Origin: DASXAI01 sp963728985
GTDB lineage: Bacteria > Actinomycetota > Acidimicrobiia > Acidimicrobiales > Ilumatobacteraceae
Assembly (NCBI GenBank): GCA_963728985.1
Contig: CAVSME010000009.1
Location: 1-64,000, forward strand
Direction of reading: 5' to 3'
DNA length: 64,000 nt
In this document: in pieces, positions 14,974 through 24,241 of the stretch
Position numbering within the stretch: position 1 is the first letter of the stretch
Layout of the letters: each line of letters starts with the position of its first letter
Position numbers and translations under genes: made by a program
Notes under the pieces: model-generated
What the model was told of the DNA's origin: nothing
Databases searched by the model: none
What the model saw: only the letters and a program-made list of their open reading frames with translations

Positions 14974-16083
14974 GTGTCCCGCCCGCCCGCGCGCCGATCA
15001 CCGGCGCGGCGCTGGGCCGGCGCGATCGTCACCATCGTCCTCCTCGTCGCCGTGTTCGGGTTCCTGTTCCCGAAGCTGGCCGACTACGGCGAGGCGTGGG
15101 ACAGCCTCGGCGACCTCGACACGACCGGCTGGGTCGCCCTCGTCGTCGTGGCCGTGTGGAACCTCGTGGCCCTCGTGCCTCTGATCATCGTGTCGATGCC
15201 GGGGCTCCGATTCCGGGAGGCCTTCGTCAACATGAGCGCCGGCACGGCCGTGGCCAACAGCGTGCCCGCCGGCTCGGCCATCGGCATCGGCGTCAACTGG
15301 GCCATGTACGACTCGTGGGGCTTCCTGCCCGCGGAGTACACGTTGTCGTCCCTCGTAACGGGCATGTGGAACAACTTCGTCAAGCTCGGCCTGCCCGTGA
15401 TCGCCCTGGTGCTCCTCGCGTTGACCGGCGACCTGCGGGCGTCGTTCGTCCCGGCCGCCATCGTGGGCGTGGCGGTGATGGCGGTGACGATCGTCGTGTT
15501 CGCACTGCTGTTGCGCAGCGATCGCCTAGCCGCCGCGATTGGCGAGCGCCTCGGCGTCGTCATCAGCGCCATCGGCCGCAAGCTCCACCACGACCTCGGC
15601 AGCCGGGCGGAATGGGGCGAACGTGCCGTGCAGTTCCGCGAGCGCACGGTCGGCCTCATCCGCCAGCGGTGGGTGGCCCTGACCATCACCTCGCTCGTCG
15701 GCCACCTGTCGCTGTGGCTGGTGCTGCTCGTCGCGGTGCGGGCCGTCGGCATCAGCGAGAGCCAGGTGAGCTGGAGCGAGGTGCTGGCCGCGTTCGCGTT
15801 CGTCCGCCTCATCTCCGCCATCCCGATCACCCCGGGCGGCCTCGGCGTGGTGGAGCTCGGCCTGACCGCGGCACTCGCGTCGGGTGAGTCGTCGACGGTG
15901 GCCAACCAGGCCGCCGCCGCCGTCCTCCTCTACCGCGCCCTGACCTACTTGCTCCCGATCCCGGTGGGCGTGGTCTGCTACGTCTACTGGCGGTTCAGCC
16001 AGCGACGGCACCCAACAGTCGATCGGAGAAGTCGCGCGCACCATCTGCCAGATGGCGACGGTTCAGCGCCAGCCCACCGATGA
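14974..16083 (+). CDS. Lysylphosphatidylglycerol-synthase-type transmembrane (YbhN/UPF0104) protein
   Basis: Predicted 369 aa with about eight membrane segments, starting at GTG 14974. It has the family features of the LPG synthase flippase domain: the GTAVANSVPAGSAIG loop and the late FVRLISAIPITPGGLGVVELGL motif. It lacks a lysyl-transferase domain, so it resembles the stand-alone flippase-like members whose lipid substrate is not settled. Its last 89 bases overlap the convergent flavodoxin gene. Confidence 0.85.
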   Translation: MSRPPARRSPARRWAGAIVTIVLLVAVFGFLFPKLADYGEAWDSLGDLDTTGWVALVVVAVWNLVALVPLIIVSMPGLRFREAFVNMSAGTAVANSVPAGSAIGIGVNWAMYDSWGFLPAEYTLSSLVTGMWNNFVKLGLPVIALVLLALTGDLRASFVPAAIVGVAVMAVTIVVFALLLRSDRLAAAIGERLGVVISAIGRKLHHDLGSRAEWGERAVQFRERTVGLIRQRWVALTITSLVGHLSLWLVLLVAVRAVGISESQVSWSEVLAAFAFVRLISAIPITPGGLGVVELGLTAALASGESSTVANQAAAAVLLYRALTYLLPIPVGVVCYVYWRFSQRRHPTVDRRSRAHHLPDGDGSAPAHR

Positions 16084-16420
16084 CCTCGGCGCCACGCTGG
16101 CCGATGATGCCCATCATCTTGTCGATCGTGCGCCCAGGATTGATGGCGTAGGTGCAATAGACGACGGCGCGCTTGCCCTGCATGGCGGGAAGCTGCGCCA
16201 GCCGCCCGGCACGGCCCGGCTTCTGGCCCACCACGAGGATGCCGTCGGTCCACGTGCCCACCACGACGAGCTCGGCCACCGACAGGGCCTGGAGGTCGAC
16301 GTCAGTGGTCGGGCTGAGCGCGACGACATCGAGCCCGCCACGCGAAAGCTCGTCGCCGATGAGGCTCGCCGCCTTGCGGGTGTTGCCCGTCAGGGTCTCG
16401 TAGATGACCATCGCCTTCAC
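15995..16420 (-). CDS. Flavodoxin-like protein
   Basis: Predicted 141 aa. It starts MKAMVIYETLTGNTRKAA, with the T-x-T-G-N-T FMN phosphate loop of flavodoxins, and has VVVGTWTDGILVVGQ and AVVYCTYAINPG in the second and third flavin loops. A small electron carrier or flavodoxin-domain protein; partner unknown, though several flavin- and F420-type enzymes are nearby. It overlaps the end of the membrane protein gene, in the opposite direction. Confidence 0.85.
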   Translation of the reverse strand: MKAMVIYETLTGNTRKAASLIGDELSRGGLDVVALSPTTDVDLQALSVAELVVVGTWTDGILVVGQKPGRAGRLAQLPAMQGKRAVVYCTYAINPGRTIDKMMGIIGQRGAEVIGGLALNRRHLADGARDFSDRLLGAVAG

Positions 16421-16473
16421 GCCGACTGGTCTAGCAGTTGTCCAGGTCGGACCGGGTCGAGGACAATGGGTGG

Positions 16474-18216
16474 ATGGCCGACCTCGTCATTCGCAACGCC
16501 ACCATCGTCGACGGAACCGGGCAGCCGGGGACGCAGGGCGACGTGGCCGTCACCGGCGCCACGATCACCGCCGTCGGGCCCCACCTCGACGAGCGCGGGC
16601 AGCGCGAGATCGACGCCGACGGCCTCATGGTCACCCCCGGTTTCGTCGACATCCACACGCACTACGACGGCCAGGTCACCTGGGACGGCGTCATCGCCCC
16701 GTCGTCCCTCCACGGGGTGACGTCGATCGTGATGGGCAACTGCGGCGTGAGCTTCGCCCCGGCCCGCCCCACGGCCGAGCACCACGACTGGCTCATCGGC
16801 CTCCTCGAGGGCGTCGAGGACATCCCGGGCACGGCGCTGGCCGAGGGCCTGCCGTGGGACTGGGAGTCCTTCACCGACTACCTGGACTCGCTGGAGCGCC
16901 GCAACTACGCCGTCGACATCGGCGCCCAGGTGGCCCACGCTCCCCTGCGGGCCTACGTGATGGGCGAGCGCGGCGCCGACCCGAACGAGGCCCCGACGTC
17001 CGACGAGCTGGCCGAGATGGCGCGCCTCACCCGCGAGGGCATCGACGCCGGCGCTCTCGGCTTCACGACGTCGCGCACGATCCTCCACCGCACGCGCGAC
17101 GGCGAGGCGCTCGGCACCCGCCACTCCAGCGTCGACGAGCTCACGGCGATCGCGTCGGCCCTCGCCGATGCCCGCAAGGGCGTGCTGCAGATGATCTCCG
17201 ACGCGTACCTGTCGACCGACGGCACCTTCGCCAAGGACGAGCTCGCCCTCATGCGCAACCTCGTGGAGACGACGGGGCGCCCGCTGTCGATGACGGTGCA
17301 GCAGCCCGACGAGGTGCCCGACCGCTGGCGGGAGATGATCGACTTCGTCGGCGGTTGCGTGGCCGACGGCCTGCCGATGCGGGCCCAGGTGGCGCCCCGG
17401 CCGATCGGTGTGCTGCAGGGCCTCGGCTCGTCGATCAACCCGTTCGTGGTGACCGAGAGCTATCGCGAGGTGGCGTCGCTGCCGCTGCCCGAGCGGGTGC
17501 GCCAGCTGCGCGACCCCGATCGCAAGGCCCGCATCCTGCGCGAGCACGAGGCCCGGCTGGAGGGCATCCTCGGCGACCTGACGCAGAGCTTCCACAAGCT
17601 CTACCCGCTGACCGACCCGGTCGACTACGAGCCCGCCGCCGCTGATTCCGTGGAGGGCATCGCCGGGGCCACGGGCCGGCCAGCAGCCGAGGTGGCCTAC
17701 GACCTCCTCCTCGAGCGCGAGGGCAACCAGCTGCTCTACATGCCGCTGATGAACTACGTGGGCGGCAACCTCGACGACGTGCGCGAGATGCTGCTGTCGC
17801 CCTACGCCATCATGGGCCTGTCCGACGGCGGCGCCCACTGCGGCGCCATCTGCGACGCCAGCTTCCCCACCACGACGCTGGCCCACTGGGGCCGGCGCCG
17901 CACTCGCGGCGACAAGCTGCCCATCGAGCTCCTCGTACATCACCTCACGCAGCGGACCGCCAGCCACGTCGGCTGGCTCGACCGTGGCGTGGTGGCGCCC
18001 GGCTACCTGGCCGACCTCAACCTCATCGACATGGACCGCATCGACACGCACCCGCCGGCGATCATCCATGACCTCCCCGCCGGCGGCCGCCGCCTCATGC
18101 AGACGGCCGACGGCTACCGAGCCACGATCAAGCGGGGGATGGTGACGTTCGAGGACGGGCAGCACACCGGCGCCTTCCCCGGCGGCCTCGTGCGCGGCGC
18201 ACAGGCAGCGCGGTAG
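16474..18216 (+). CDS. N-acyl-D-amino-acid deacylase-type amidohydrolase
   Basis: Predicted 580 aa from ATG 16474 (MADLVIRNATIVDGTG). Metal-binding HTHYDGQVTWD follows the first barrel strand, MGNCGVSFAPARP is characteristic of D-aminoacylases, and LSDGGAHCGAICD carries the late catalytic Asp. Family members hydrolyse N-acyl-D-amino acids or related cyclic amides; the exact substrate is open. The LLM gene begins seven bases after its stop, so the two are probably cotranscribed. Confidence 0.9.
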   Translation: MADLVIRNATIVDGTGQPGTQGDVAVTGATITAVGPHLDERGQREIDADGLMVTPGFVDIHTHYDGQVTWDGVIAPSSLHGVTSIVMGNCGVSFAPARPTAEHHDWLIGLLEGVEDIPGTALAEGLPWDWESFTDYLDSLERRNYAVDIGAQVAHAPLRAYVMGERGADPNEAPTSDELAEMARLTREGIDAGALGFTTSRTILHRTRDGEALGTRHSSVDELTAIASALADARKGVLQMISDAYLSTDGTFAKDELALMRNLVETTGRPLSMTVQQPDEVPDRWREMIDFVGGCVADGLPMRAQVAPRPIGVLQGLGSSINPFVVTESYREVASLPLPERVRQLRDPDRKARILREHEARLEGILGDLTQSFHKLYPLTDPVDYEPAAADSVEGIAGATGRPAAEVAYDLLLEREGNQLLYMPLMNYVGGNLDDVREMLLSPYAIMGLSDGGAHCGAICDASFPTTTLAHWGRRRTRGDKLPIELLVHHLTQRTASHVGWLDRGVVAPGYLADLNLIDMDRIDTHPPAIIHDLPAGGRRLMQTADGYRATIKRGMVTFEDGQHTGAFPGGLVRGAQAAR

Positions 18217-18223
18217 GCGAGCC

Positions 18224-19255
18224 ATGCACCTCGACGTGATGATGGGCGGCGGCGACCTCCACACCGTCCAGCGATTCGCCCATGCCGCGCAGGCAGCAGG
18301 CGCCGCTGGCGTCGTGTTCACCGAGACCGGCCGCACGGCGTACCTCTCGGTGGCGGCCGCCGCCCTCGCCGCTCCCGGCCTCGATCTCAGCACGGGCGTG
18401 GCCGTGGCCTTCCCCCGCAGTCCGATGGTGACGGCGCAGACGGCGTGGGAGCTGGCCGACGTCAGCGGTGGACGCTTCCGTCTCGGCCTCGGCACCCAGG
18501 TGCGCACGCACGTCGAGCGCCGCTACTCGGCCGACTTCGACGGTCCCGGCCCTCGCCTGAAGGAGTACGTGCTCGCGCTGCGGGCCATCTTCCGCGCCTT
18601 CCACGGCGAGGAGAAGCTGTCCTTCGACGGCGAGCACTGGTCGTTCTCCTTCATGCCGCCGGCGTGGGCGCCCGGTCCGCTCGACGTGCCCGATCCGCCC
18701 ATCGACATCGCCGCCGTCAATCCGTGGATGTGGAGGATGGCGGGCGAGGTGGCCGACGGCGTGCACGTGCATCCCATGCACTCGCTCAGCTACCTCGACG
18801 ACGTCGCTCGCCCCGCGCTCGTCGAGGGCGCCACCCGCGCCGGGCGCGATCCCGATTCGCTCACGATGATCGTGCCGATCCTGCCCATCGTGGGCGACAC
18901 CGACGCCGAGCGCGCTGCCATGGCGAGGATGGTGCGCCAGCAACTCGGGTTCTACGGGTCCACGCCGGCGTACGCGTTCCAGTTCGACCGCCTCGGCTTC
19001 GACGGTTTGAGCGCCAAGCTGAACGCGCTCCTGAAGCAGGGCGACGTCGCCGGTCAGGCCGAGCTGCTCACCGACGAGGTGATCGACAACTTCGTGGTAC
19101 GAGCCACGTGGGACGAGCTGGCCGGCGCGCTGCGCGAGCGGTACACGGGCCGCGCCGACCGGCTGGTGGCCTACCACGCCTATGCGATGTGGCGGAACGA
19201 TCAGGAGTCGCTCCTGCGCTGGGGCGAGGTCGCCCGCCAACTTGCAGCGGCCTAG
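18224..19255 (+). CDS. LLM-class F420-dependent oxidoreductase
   Basis: Predicted 343 aa. Begins HLDVMMGGGDLHTV, with TAWELADVSGGRFRLGLGTQ, KEYVLALRAIFRAF and HVHPMHSLSYLDDVARPAL, the pattern of an actinobacterial LLM subfamily thought to use F420. Such enzymes reduce or oxidise small molecules, and the substrate is not predictable. It forms a two-gene operon with the deacylase upstream, so it may act on the product of that hydrolysis (inferred). Confidence 0.9.
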   Translation: MHLDVMMGGGDLHTVQRFAHAAQAAGAAGVVFTETGRTAYLSVAAAALAAPGLDLSTGVAVAFPRSPMVTAQTAWELADVSGGRFRLGLGTQVRTHVERRYSADFDGPGPRLKEYVLALRAIFRAFHGEEKLSFDGEHWSFSFMPPAWAPGPLDVPDPPIDIAAVNPWMWRMAGEVADGVHVHPMHSLSYLDDVARPALVEGATRAGRDPDSLTMIVPILPIVGDTDAERAAMARMVRQQLGFYGSTPAYAFQFDRLGFDGLSAKLNALLKQGDVAGQAELLTDEVIDNFVVRATWDELAGALRERYTGRADRLVAYHAYAMWRNDQESLLRWGEVARQLAAA

Positions 19256-19260
19256 CCGAA

Positions 19261-19310
19261 CTCGTGCGCGTTAAATGCGCTCACGGTTGATAAATCGCGT
19301 CAGTACGACC
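19261..19310 (+). repeat. 50-bp intergenic repeat A, copy 1
   Basis: Matches the complement of 39171-39220 at 44 of 50 positions without gaps. It sits between convergent genes. Confidence 0.85.
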
Positions 19311-19323
19311 GAAGGGCGGCGGC

Positions 19324-20679
19324 CTAGACCCCGAACTCGGCGTAACCCGGCGCCACCGTCGGCCACGGCCGCACCCGTTCCAGCACGGCGGCGAGCCCGA
19401 GGGCGAGACCGTCGACGAAACGCGGGGCGATGATCTGCAGCCCGAACGGCACGCCGTACTGATCGAGTCCGAGGGGCGCGCTCACGGCCGGATGGCCGGT
19501 GAAGTTCACGTCCGTGGTGTTCACGGCGATCGTCAGGTCCTTCTCCACGCCGCCGGCACCGCTCGGCATCGGGCCCTCGGCGGGCCAGCTCACCGCGTTG
19601 CACGTTGGGACGACCAGCACGGCGTCGGCACCGAGGAGCGCATCGACGCGTGCGGCCCGCTCGTAACGGCGGCGCTGGGCGCCGATGTAGTCGACCACCG
19701 ACACCTCGGTGCCGTGCTCGAGCTGGCCGGTGAGCGACGGCTCGAACGACGACCAGTGGCGGCCGTGCTCCAGCATCGACTCCGACAGATCCGCGCAGGC
19801 GATGGTGAACCAGTCGTAGGCCACCGACGCGTCATAGGGCGGCTCGACCCACTCGACCGGCAGCCCGTCGTCGGCCAGTGCCGCCAGCGCCTCGCCCAGC
19901 GCGGCCTCGATCACGGCGTCGACGTCGGCCCGGAACGACCGGCACCCCAGCACTCGCGCCGGGCGCACCGGCTGGAACGCGACGCTGCCGGCCGGCAGCG
20001 ACAGGATGTCGCCGGGTGCCGGGCCGAGCGTCACCGACGCCTCCAGCACCACGTCGGCCACGCTGCCGCCCGTCGCCCCCTGGGTGGACAGACTCATCCA
20101 GCGGGGCACGACGTTGCGGCCGATGGCGCCCATCGTCGGCTTGTAGCCGACCAGCCCGCAGCAGCTGGCGGGGATGCGCACCGATCCCCCGCCGTCCGAC
20201 GACGTGGCCAGCGGCACGAGGCCGGCGGCCAGCGCGGCGGCGCTGCCCCCGCTCGATCCGCCCGGTGAGCGCTCGGGGTTCCACGGGTTGCGGGTGACGC
20301 CGTAGACCTGGTTGGCGGTGACGGCGGTGTGCCCGAAGGCCGGCGTGTTGCTGCGGCCGAGCACGATGGCGCCGGCGGCGCGCAAGCGCGCCACCACGAC
20401 GTCGTCGATGGTGTCGGGCTCGGCATCGACGTAGAGCGGCGAGCCGAACGTGGTCGTCATGCCGGCGCAGCGGGCCATGTCCTTCACGAGCAACGGCAAT
20501 CCGGCGAGCGCGCCGGTGCGCGGCGACGCCGCCGCTTCGGCCCGGGCCTCGTCGGCGCGCAACGCAGTGACGGCGTTGAGCGTGGGGTTGGCCGCTTCGA
20601 TGCGGCGCAGGCTCTCGTCGACCAGATCGACCGGATCGATCTTGCCGTTGCGGACCGCGTCAGCCAGTTCTGCGAGCAC
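19324..20679 (-). CDS. Amidase (amidase signature family)
   Basis: Predicted 451 aa from GTG 20679, nine bases after the folP stop, with GCGGAG upstream. The Ser-cisSer-Lys signature is intact: LPLLVKDMA (Lys), SPGGSSGGSAAALAAG (cis-Ser) and TSSDGGGSVRIPASCCG (nucleophile Ser). The C-terminal part has YGVPFGLQIIAPRF. Hydrolyses amides, substrate unknown; a GatA role is unlikely because no gatB or gatC is adjacent. Cotranscribed with folP. Confidence 0.9.
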   Translation of the reverse strand: MLAELADAVRNGKIDPVDLVDESLRRIEAANPTLNAVTALRADEARAEAAASPRTGALAGLPLLVKDMARCAGMTTTFGSPLYVDAEPDTIDDVVVARLRAAGAIVLGRSNTPAFGHTAVTANQVYGVTRNPWNPERSPGGSSGGSAAALAAGLVPLATSSDGGGSVRIPASCCGLVGYKPTMGAIGRNVVPRWMSLSTQGATGGSVADVVLEASVTLGPAPGDILSLPAGSVAFQPVRPARVLGCRSFRADVDAVIEAALGEALAALADDGLPVEWVEPPYDASVAYDWFTIACADLSESMLEHGRHWSSFEPSLTGQLEHGTEVSVVDYIGAQRRRYERAARVDALLGADAVLVVPTCNAVSWPAEGPMPSGAGGVEKDLTIAVNTTDVNFTGHPAVSAPLGLDQYGVPFGLQIIAPRFVDGLALGLAAVLERVRPWPTVAPGYAEFGV

Positions 20680-20687
20680 GAGCGACG

Positions 20688-21567
20688 TTAACTCCGCTCG
20701 CGGCGCAGCTCGACCGGGAGGTGGAGCTCGTCGGGGACGGCGGCGTCGCCGCGCAGCGCCGCCCGCACGGTGAGGTAGTCGTGCACGGCGGCCACGTCGT
20801 GCACCCGCAGGATCGACGCGCCGGCGTCGACACCGGCGCCGATGGCGGCCAGCGTGCCGGGATCGCGCTCGGCGCGGCGTGCGCTGCGTGAGCGCGCCGA
20901 TGAAGTCCTTGCGGGACACGGCCAGCAGCACGGGCCGGCCGAGGGCGACGAGGGCGTCGAGCCGACGGAGCACGGTCACGGTCTGGGCCGGGGTCTTGGC
21001 GAAGTCCGGGCCGGGATCGAGGATGATGCCGTCGGACGGCACGCCACGGGCCACCGCATCGGCCATGCGATCGCGCAGGAACGTCACCACGTCGGCCACG
21101 ACGTCGTCGTACTCCGGGAACTCCTTCTTCTTGGGCTCGGCACGCGTGTGCATCAGGACGAGCGCGGCGCCGGCGTCGGCACAGGCGTCGGCCAGCGCCG
21201 GGTCACGCAGGCCGCTCACGTCGTTGATGATGTGCGCACCGGCGTCGAGCACGGCCCGGGCGACGGCCGGCTTCCACGTGTCGACCGACACGACGATGCC
21301 GGCGGCGACGAGGCGCCCCACGAGCGGTACGACCCGGCGAGCCTCCTCGGCCGGTTCCAGCGCAGCCATGCCGGTCACCCCGGACTCCCCACCCACGTCG
21401 ATGATGCCGGCGCCCGCCGCCACCAGCTCCTCGGCCCGGGCCGCCTGCTGCTCGACGGTGGCGTACAGACCGCCGTCGGAGAAGGACTCCGGGCTGGCGT
21501 TCACCACGCCCATGAGGACCGGACTGGTCAAGGGGATCACGCGGCCACGAGCGCGGAGCACGGTCAC
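20688..21567 (-). pseudogene. folP: Dihydropteroate synthase with a single-base frameshift
   Basis: Dihydropteroate synthase joins p-aminobenzoate to the pterin diphosphate in folate synthesis. MGVVNASPESFSDGG, IIDVGGESG, SVDTWKPAVARA, HIINDVSG, ILDPGPDFAKT and LLAVSRKDFIGAL are all typical. After ALTQRTP the frame shifts, and ERDPGTLAAIGAGVDAGAS continues one base later (about 20871-20874), ending at TAA 20688. Removing one base gives a normal 292-aa enzyme. Folate synthesis is rarely dispensable, so a sequence error is the simplest reading, unless a second folP exists. GTG 21567 is the likely start. Confidence 0.88.
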
Positions 21568-21629
21568 AGCGGGGGGACGCTACCGGCCGACCATCGCCAT
21601 CACCCCCCTCAGGCCCTACCGTAGGGGGC

Positions 21630-21986
21630 ATGTCCGGGCGCCCCGGCCGTCTCGCGGTCGTCTTGGCCGCAGGCCTGCTGGTGCTGGTGGCCGCCTTGTC
21701 GGCCGGGCAAACCCGCCTCGACCTGCCCGATGCGACGTCGGGGGTCGACAGCGACCTGCCCGTGGCCCGCCTGGCGTCGGGCACGATGCCGACGCGGGTG
21801 AAGCCCAGCGCGGCCAAGCACGGTCGTACGGCACCGCTGGTGCCGGCGGCCACCCTCGTTGCCGTCGTGGCCCTCCTCCTCTACGGGCTCGGCGTCGCCG
21901 GTGCCCCCACCTTGCTCGGGCGGCTGCACCGCTCGAGCGCCTGGACGCGCACGCCACGCGCTCCTCCTGCACGCCTGTCGATCTGA
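21630..21986 (+). CDS. Small membrane protein, unknown function
   Basis: Predicted 118 aa: an N-terminal signal-like segment (LAVVLAAGLLVLVAALSAG), a polar middle of about 50 residues, and a second membrane segment (AATLVAVVALLLYGLGVAG) before a basic, Pro-rich tail. Divergent from folP. No family recognised. The next gene, another membrane protein, follows 24 bases later and is probably in the same operon. Confidence 0.65.
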   Translation: MSGRPGRLAVVLAAGLLVLVAALSAGQTRLDLPDATSGVDSDLPVARLASGTMPTRVKPSAAKHGRTAPLVPAATLVAVVALLLYGLGVAGAPTLLGRLHRSSAWTRTPRAPPARLSI

Positions 21987-22010
21987 CCTTCGACGCTGCA
22001 AGGAGAGAAC

Positions 22011-22487
22011 ATGAACGAGCGAACTCGGTCGCGCCCCTCACGGGCCGACCGGCCGGCTCGGTCGATCGGCCACTACCTGCGCGCCGACGCCGTAGCCATC
22101 GTGATCGCCATCGCCTCGGTGCTGGTGGTCGGTGTCGTCCTGCTCGACGGGCCGGCCCGCATCAACCGTCTCACTCTGACCAACCCCACTGAGTACGACG
22201 TGAGCGTCCAGCTCGCCTCCAGCGCGGACGGCGCCGTGCTCCCCCTCGCCGTGCTCGGCCAGCGCTCCACCCGCGACATTCGTGACGTGATCGACCAGGG
22301 TGATTCGTGGGTGTTCCGCTTCCGGGCCCAGGGCCAGGACGCCGGCGACCTCACGATCACTCGCGACGCGCTGGCCGCGGCCGGGTGGCAGGTGACCGTG
22401 CCGGCCACCGTCACGAGCCAACTCCAAGCGCTCGGCGTGCCGCCCAGCCCGTGCGTCAGTGCCGACTGCCCAGCCCGAGCAGGCTGA
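22011..22487 (+). CDS. Single-pass membrane protein, unknown function
   Basis: Predicted 158 aa. A basic N-terminus (about 25 residues) is followed by one membrane helix (AVAIVIAIASVLVVGVVLL) and a 105-residue outer domain with beta character (INRLTLTNPTEYDVSVQLAS). ATG 22011 follows AAGGAGAG. Two Cys near the end (SPCVSADCPA) could form a disulfide. No family recognised; probably an operon partner of the gene before it. Confidence 0.65.
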   Translation: MNERTRSRPSRADRPARSIGHYLRADAVAIVIAIASVLVVGVVLLDGPARINRLTLTNPTEYDVSVQLASSADGAVLPLAVLGQRSTRDIRDVIDQGDSWVFRFRAQGQDAGDLTITRDALAAAGWQVTVPATVTSQLQALGVPPSPCVSADCPARAG

Positions 22488-22564
22488 ATGATGAGGAATT
22501 CGGGCCGTTCTGGCGTACATTGCATGAGGTTTGAGCCAGCATCGAGCGATCGAGGAGTGAGCGA

Positions 22565-22789
22565 GTGCCGAAACCGAAGGAAGATGCCATCGTCCTGGAG
22601 GGTCACGCCAGTGAGGCGTTGAAGGGCGGGCACTTCCGCGTCGTGCTCGACAACGGACACGACGTGCTCGGCCACCTGAGCGGGAAGATGCGCAAGAACC
22701 GCATCCGCGTCCTGCCGGGCGATCGGGTCCAGGTGGAGCTGTCGCCCTACGACCTCACGCGGGCCCGCATCACCTTCCGCTACAAGTAG
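22565..22789 (+). CDS. infA: Translation initiation factor IF-1
   Basis: Predicted 74 aa, an OB-fold ribosomal initiation factor that binds the A site of the 30S subunit. Sequence KEDAIVLEGHASEALKGGHF, VLGHLSGKMRKNRIRVLPGD and the YDLTRARITFRYK end are textbook IF-1. GTG 22565 follows GAGGAGTGAGC. In many actinobacteria infA heads a rpmJ-rpsM-rpsK cluster; here it stands alone next to an integrase relic and is probably one of several paralogues or a relocated copy. Confidence 0.95.
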   Translation: MPKPKEDAIVLEGHASEALKGGHFRVVLDNGHDVLGHLSGKMRKNRIRVLPGDRVQVELSPYDLTRARITFRYK

Positions 22790-22794
22790 GCCAG

Positions 22795-22817
22795 GACTCA
22801 CCGTTTCGGTGGGTTTA
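22795..22817 (+). terminator. Putative terminator after infA
   Basis: ACTCACC and GGTGGGT pair around a short loop, with one bulged C, and TTT follows. It lies 5 bases after the infA stop. Confidence 0.5.
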
Positions 22818-22830
22818 CCTGGGCAAACGC

Positions 22831-22959
22831 CTAGGTCGTCAGAGCCTCGTAACACGATGGTGACACAGGCGATGCCCAAGAGCTAGCGACGGCGGCCCGG
22901 ATCCTGTCGTCGTCGCCTGGCCACAGGTGGCCGTAGGTGTCGAGGATGGTGGACGCCTG
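22831..22959 (-). pseudogene. Tyrosine integrase, C-terminal relic
   Basis: ASTILDTYGHLWPGDDDRI is the catalytic-tyrosine end of a phage-type integrase. Nothing of the catalytic Arg/His segments precedes it, because the frame becomes out-of-frame DNA beneath the HTH gene on the other strand. A remnant of an older integration next to infA. Confidence 0.7.
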
Positions 22960-23128
22960 CCTAACGACGGACGAACTGGCGGAGCGGCACCGCACCACGC
23001 CGGCCGCGGTAGCCATGCGCCGACATCGCGGTGACAGCCCGCGCGGTTGCCGCTCCGGCAAGCGGATCCTCTTCCCTCTCGACGGCGTCGAGGCCTGGGA
23101 GGCCGATCAGCTCTCCACCGCCAGCTGA
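22946..23128 (+). CDS. Excisionase-like helix-turn-helix DNA-binding protein
   Basis: Predicted 60 aa. ACLTTDELAERHRTTPAAVAM is a winged-helix recognition helix of the MerR/excisionase type, and KRILFPLDGVEAWEADQ is the usual wing and end. These proteins direct excision or repress mobile-element genes. It overlaps the integrase relic on the other strand and probably belonged to the same lost element. ATG 22946 has a weak ribosome site; GTG 22937 is possible. Confidence 0.75.
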   Translation: MVDACLTTDELAERHRTTPAAVAMRRHRGDSPRGCRSGKRILFPLDGVEAWEADQLSTAS

Positions 23129-23285
23129 CGTGGCGCCATAGCGTTCGCCCGTTAACCAGCTTCACCCGCACCACAGCGGTGAGGGTATAGCGCGGGTGGC
23201 CAAGGCACCACCGGCCGGTCGAGTGCCGCCCGAACGGGCAATCTGTGCGAATGCCGGTTGCGCCCGATGACGCCGGCAGCCTGAC

Positions 23286-23945
23286 GTGGCGAAATCCTCC
23301 CGACTCCGTGCGGACTCGCTGCGAGTGGATTTCACTTTCGAGGCTACCGAGCCGCCCGTAGCATTGGAGGTGACTTCACTCGCAGACCCCGAGGTGGCCG
23401 GGCTCAATGCTGAGCTCCTCAAGATGGAGGCGCGACTGCAGGATGCCGTTCGTGCCCAAGGCTTGGGCTCCTGGATGCTTGGCGTTCGCGTTGGAACGGA
23501 GGTTCGTCGGCTCGAACCCGCAGTGCTCGCCTTCCTACGCAGTCAAAGCATCCATGAGAGCGTCGCGCTGTTCGACCAGGAGCAAGCCCCCCCAGACCTC
23601 TCATCCTCGGAGCTTCGCTGTCTTGTCGATGCACTTGACAGGGGCCTACTAAGCGCACTCCGACAGGGTGGCCCGGATGGCTTGTGGCTGCTTCCGCCAG
23701 CAGGCGACTCCATGCAGCGAGGCTTCGGCACGTTGCTCCGCCACGCGGTCGAAGACAACACCGACAAGCTGGCCGAGGCTCGACCGCGTGAGACTCACCT
23801 TGCGGTGTGGGTCGCACGATCCGGGATCAGCGGCGACCCGTCCCTGACTCCGCCACCGCGGTTACCGGAGGCCGTCGATGTGCTCTGGGTAATCCTCGGG
23901 TATTGCCCGGGTCAAATGGACCTACCGGCTTTGGACGACTACTAG
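23286..23945 (+). CDS. Hypothetical protein of the infA-side accessory patch
   Basis: Predicted 219 aa from GTG 23286. N-terminal half contains PPVALEVTSLADPEVAGLNAEL and a helix, then LGVRVGTEVRRLEPAVLAFL; the rest is mixed alpha/beta. The LEVTSL strand resembles the catalytic E-x-T/E-x-K strand of some nuclease-like folds, but no complete motif is present, so I assign no function. It uses TCA/AGG-type codons more than its core neighbours, fitting acquired DNA. Confidence 0.6.
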   Translation: MAKSSRLRADSLRVDFTFEATEPPVALEVTSLADPEVAGLNAELLKMEARLQDAVRAQGLGSWMLGVRVGTEVRRLEPAVLAFLRSQSIHESVALFDQEQAPPDLSSSELRCLVDALDRGLLSALRQGGPDGLWLLPPAGDSMQRGFGTLLRHAVEDNTDKLAEARPRETHLAVWVARSGISGDPSLTPPPRLPEAVDVLWVILGYCPGQMDLPALDDY

Positions 23946-24069
23946 GACGGACCAGCGGTGGCGTCTGCTCGATCATCCCCTAGGCAAACCCGCCGATATA
24001 GCTGCGGAGTCAGGTCCAGAATGACGCCCTGCTCGTCGCACGCCGAACTGCCGTTCGGCGTGAGTCACC

Positions 24070-24122
24070 GCGACGCGGAGCACCCCCAGCGGGCGGCCCG
24101 GGGGTGCTCACGTTGCGGCCTG
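24070..24122 (+). repeat. Repeat C, copy 1
   Basis: Shares GCGGGCGGCC and CTCACGTTGCGGCCT in the same order and spacing with 25624-25670. The centre differs by a few bases, and this copy forms a better hairpin. Confidence 0.6.
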
Positions 24123-24241
24123 GCCACGTTGGCGGACCGGACAGGCTGCTACCGCCGGAGTGAAGGGAAATCCCCCGCCGGGAGCGGTCAGGATAGCGAG
24201 GGCGACGCGTGACGGTCAGCTCGCGCTGGGTCCCCGAACGC

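Noticed and set aside
16417..18507. Very long leftward frame opposite the deacylase
   Set aside because: Composition is His/Arg/Gly-rich as expected for the complement of a GC-rich gene; no family resemblance.
19324..21567. A single 747-aa DHPS-amidase fusion protein
   Set aside because: The open frame joins them only because folP is frameshifted; folP has its own stop at 20688 in the correct frame and the amidase has its own start and ribosome site at 20679.
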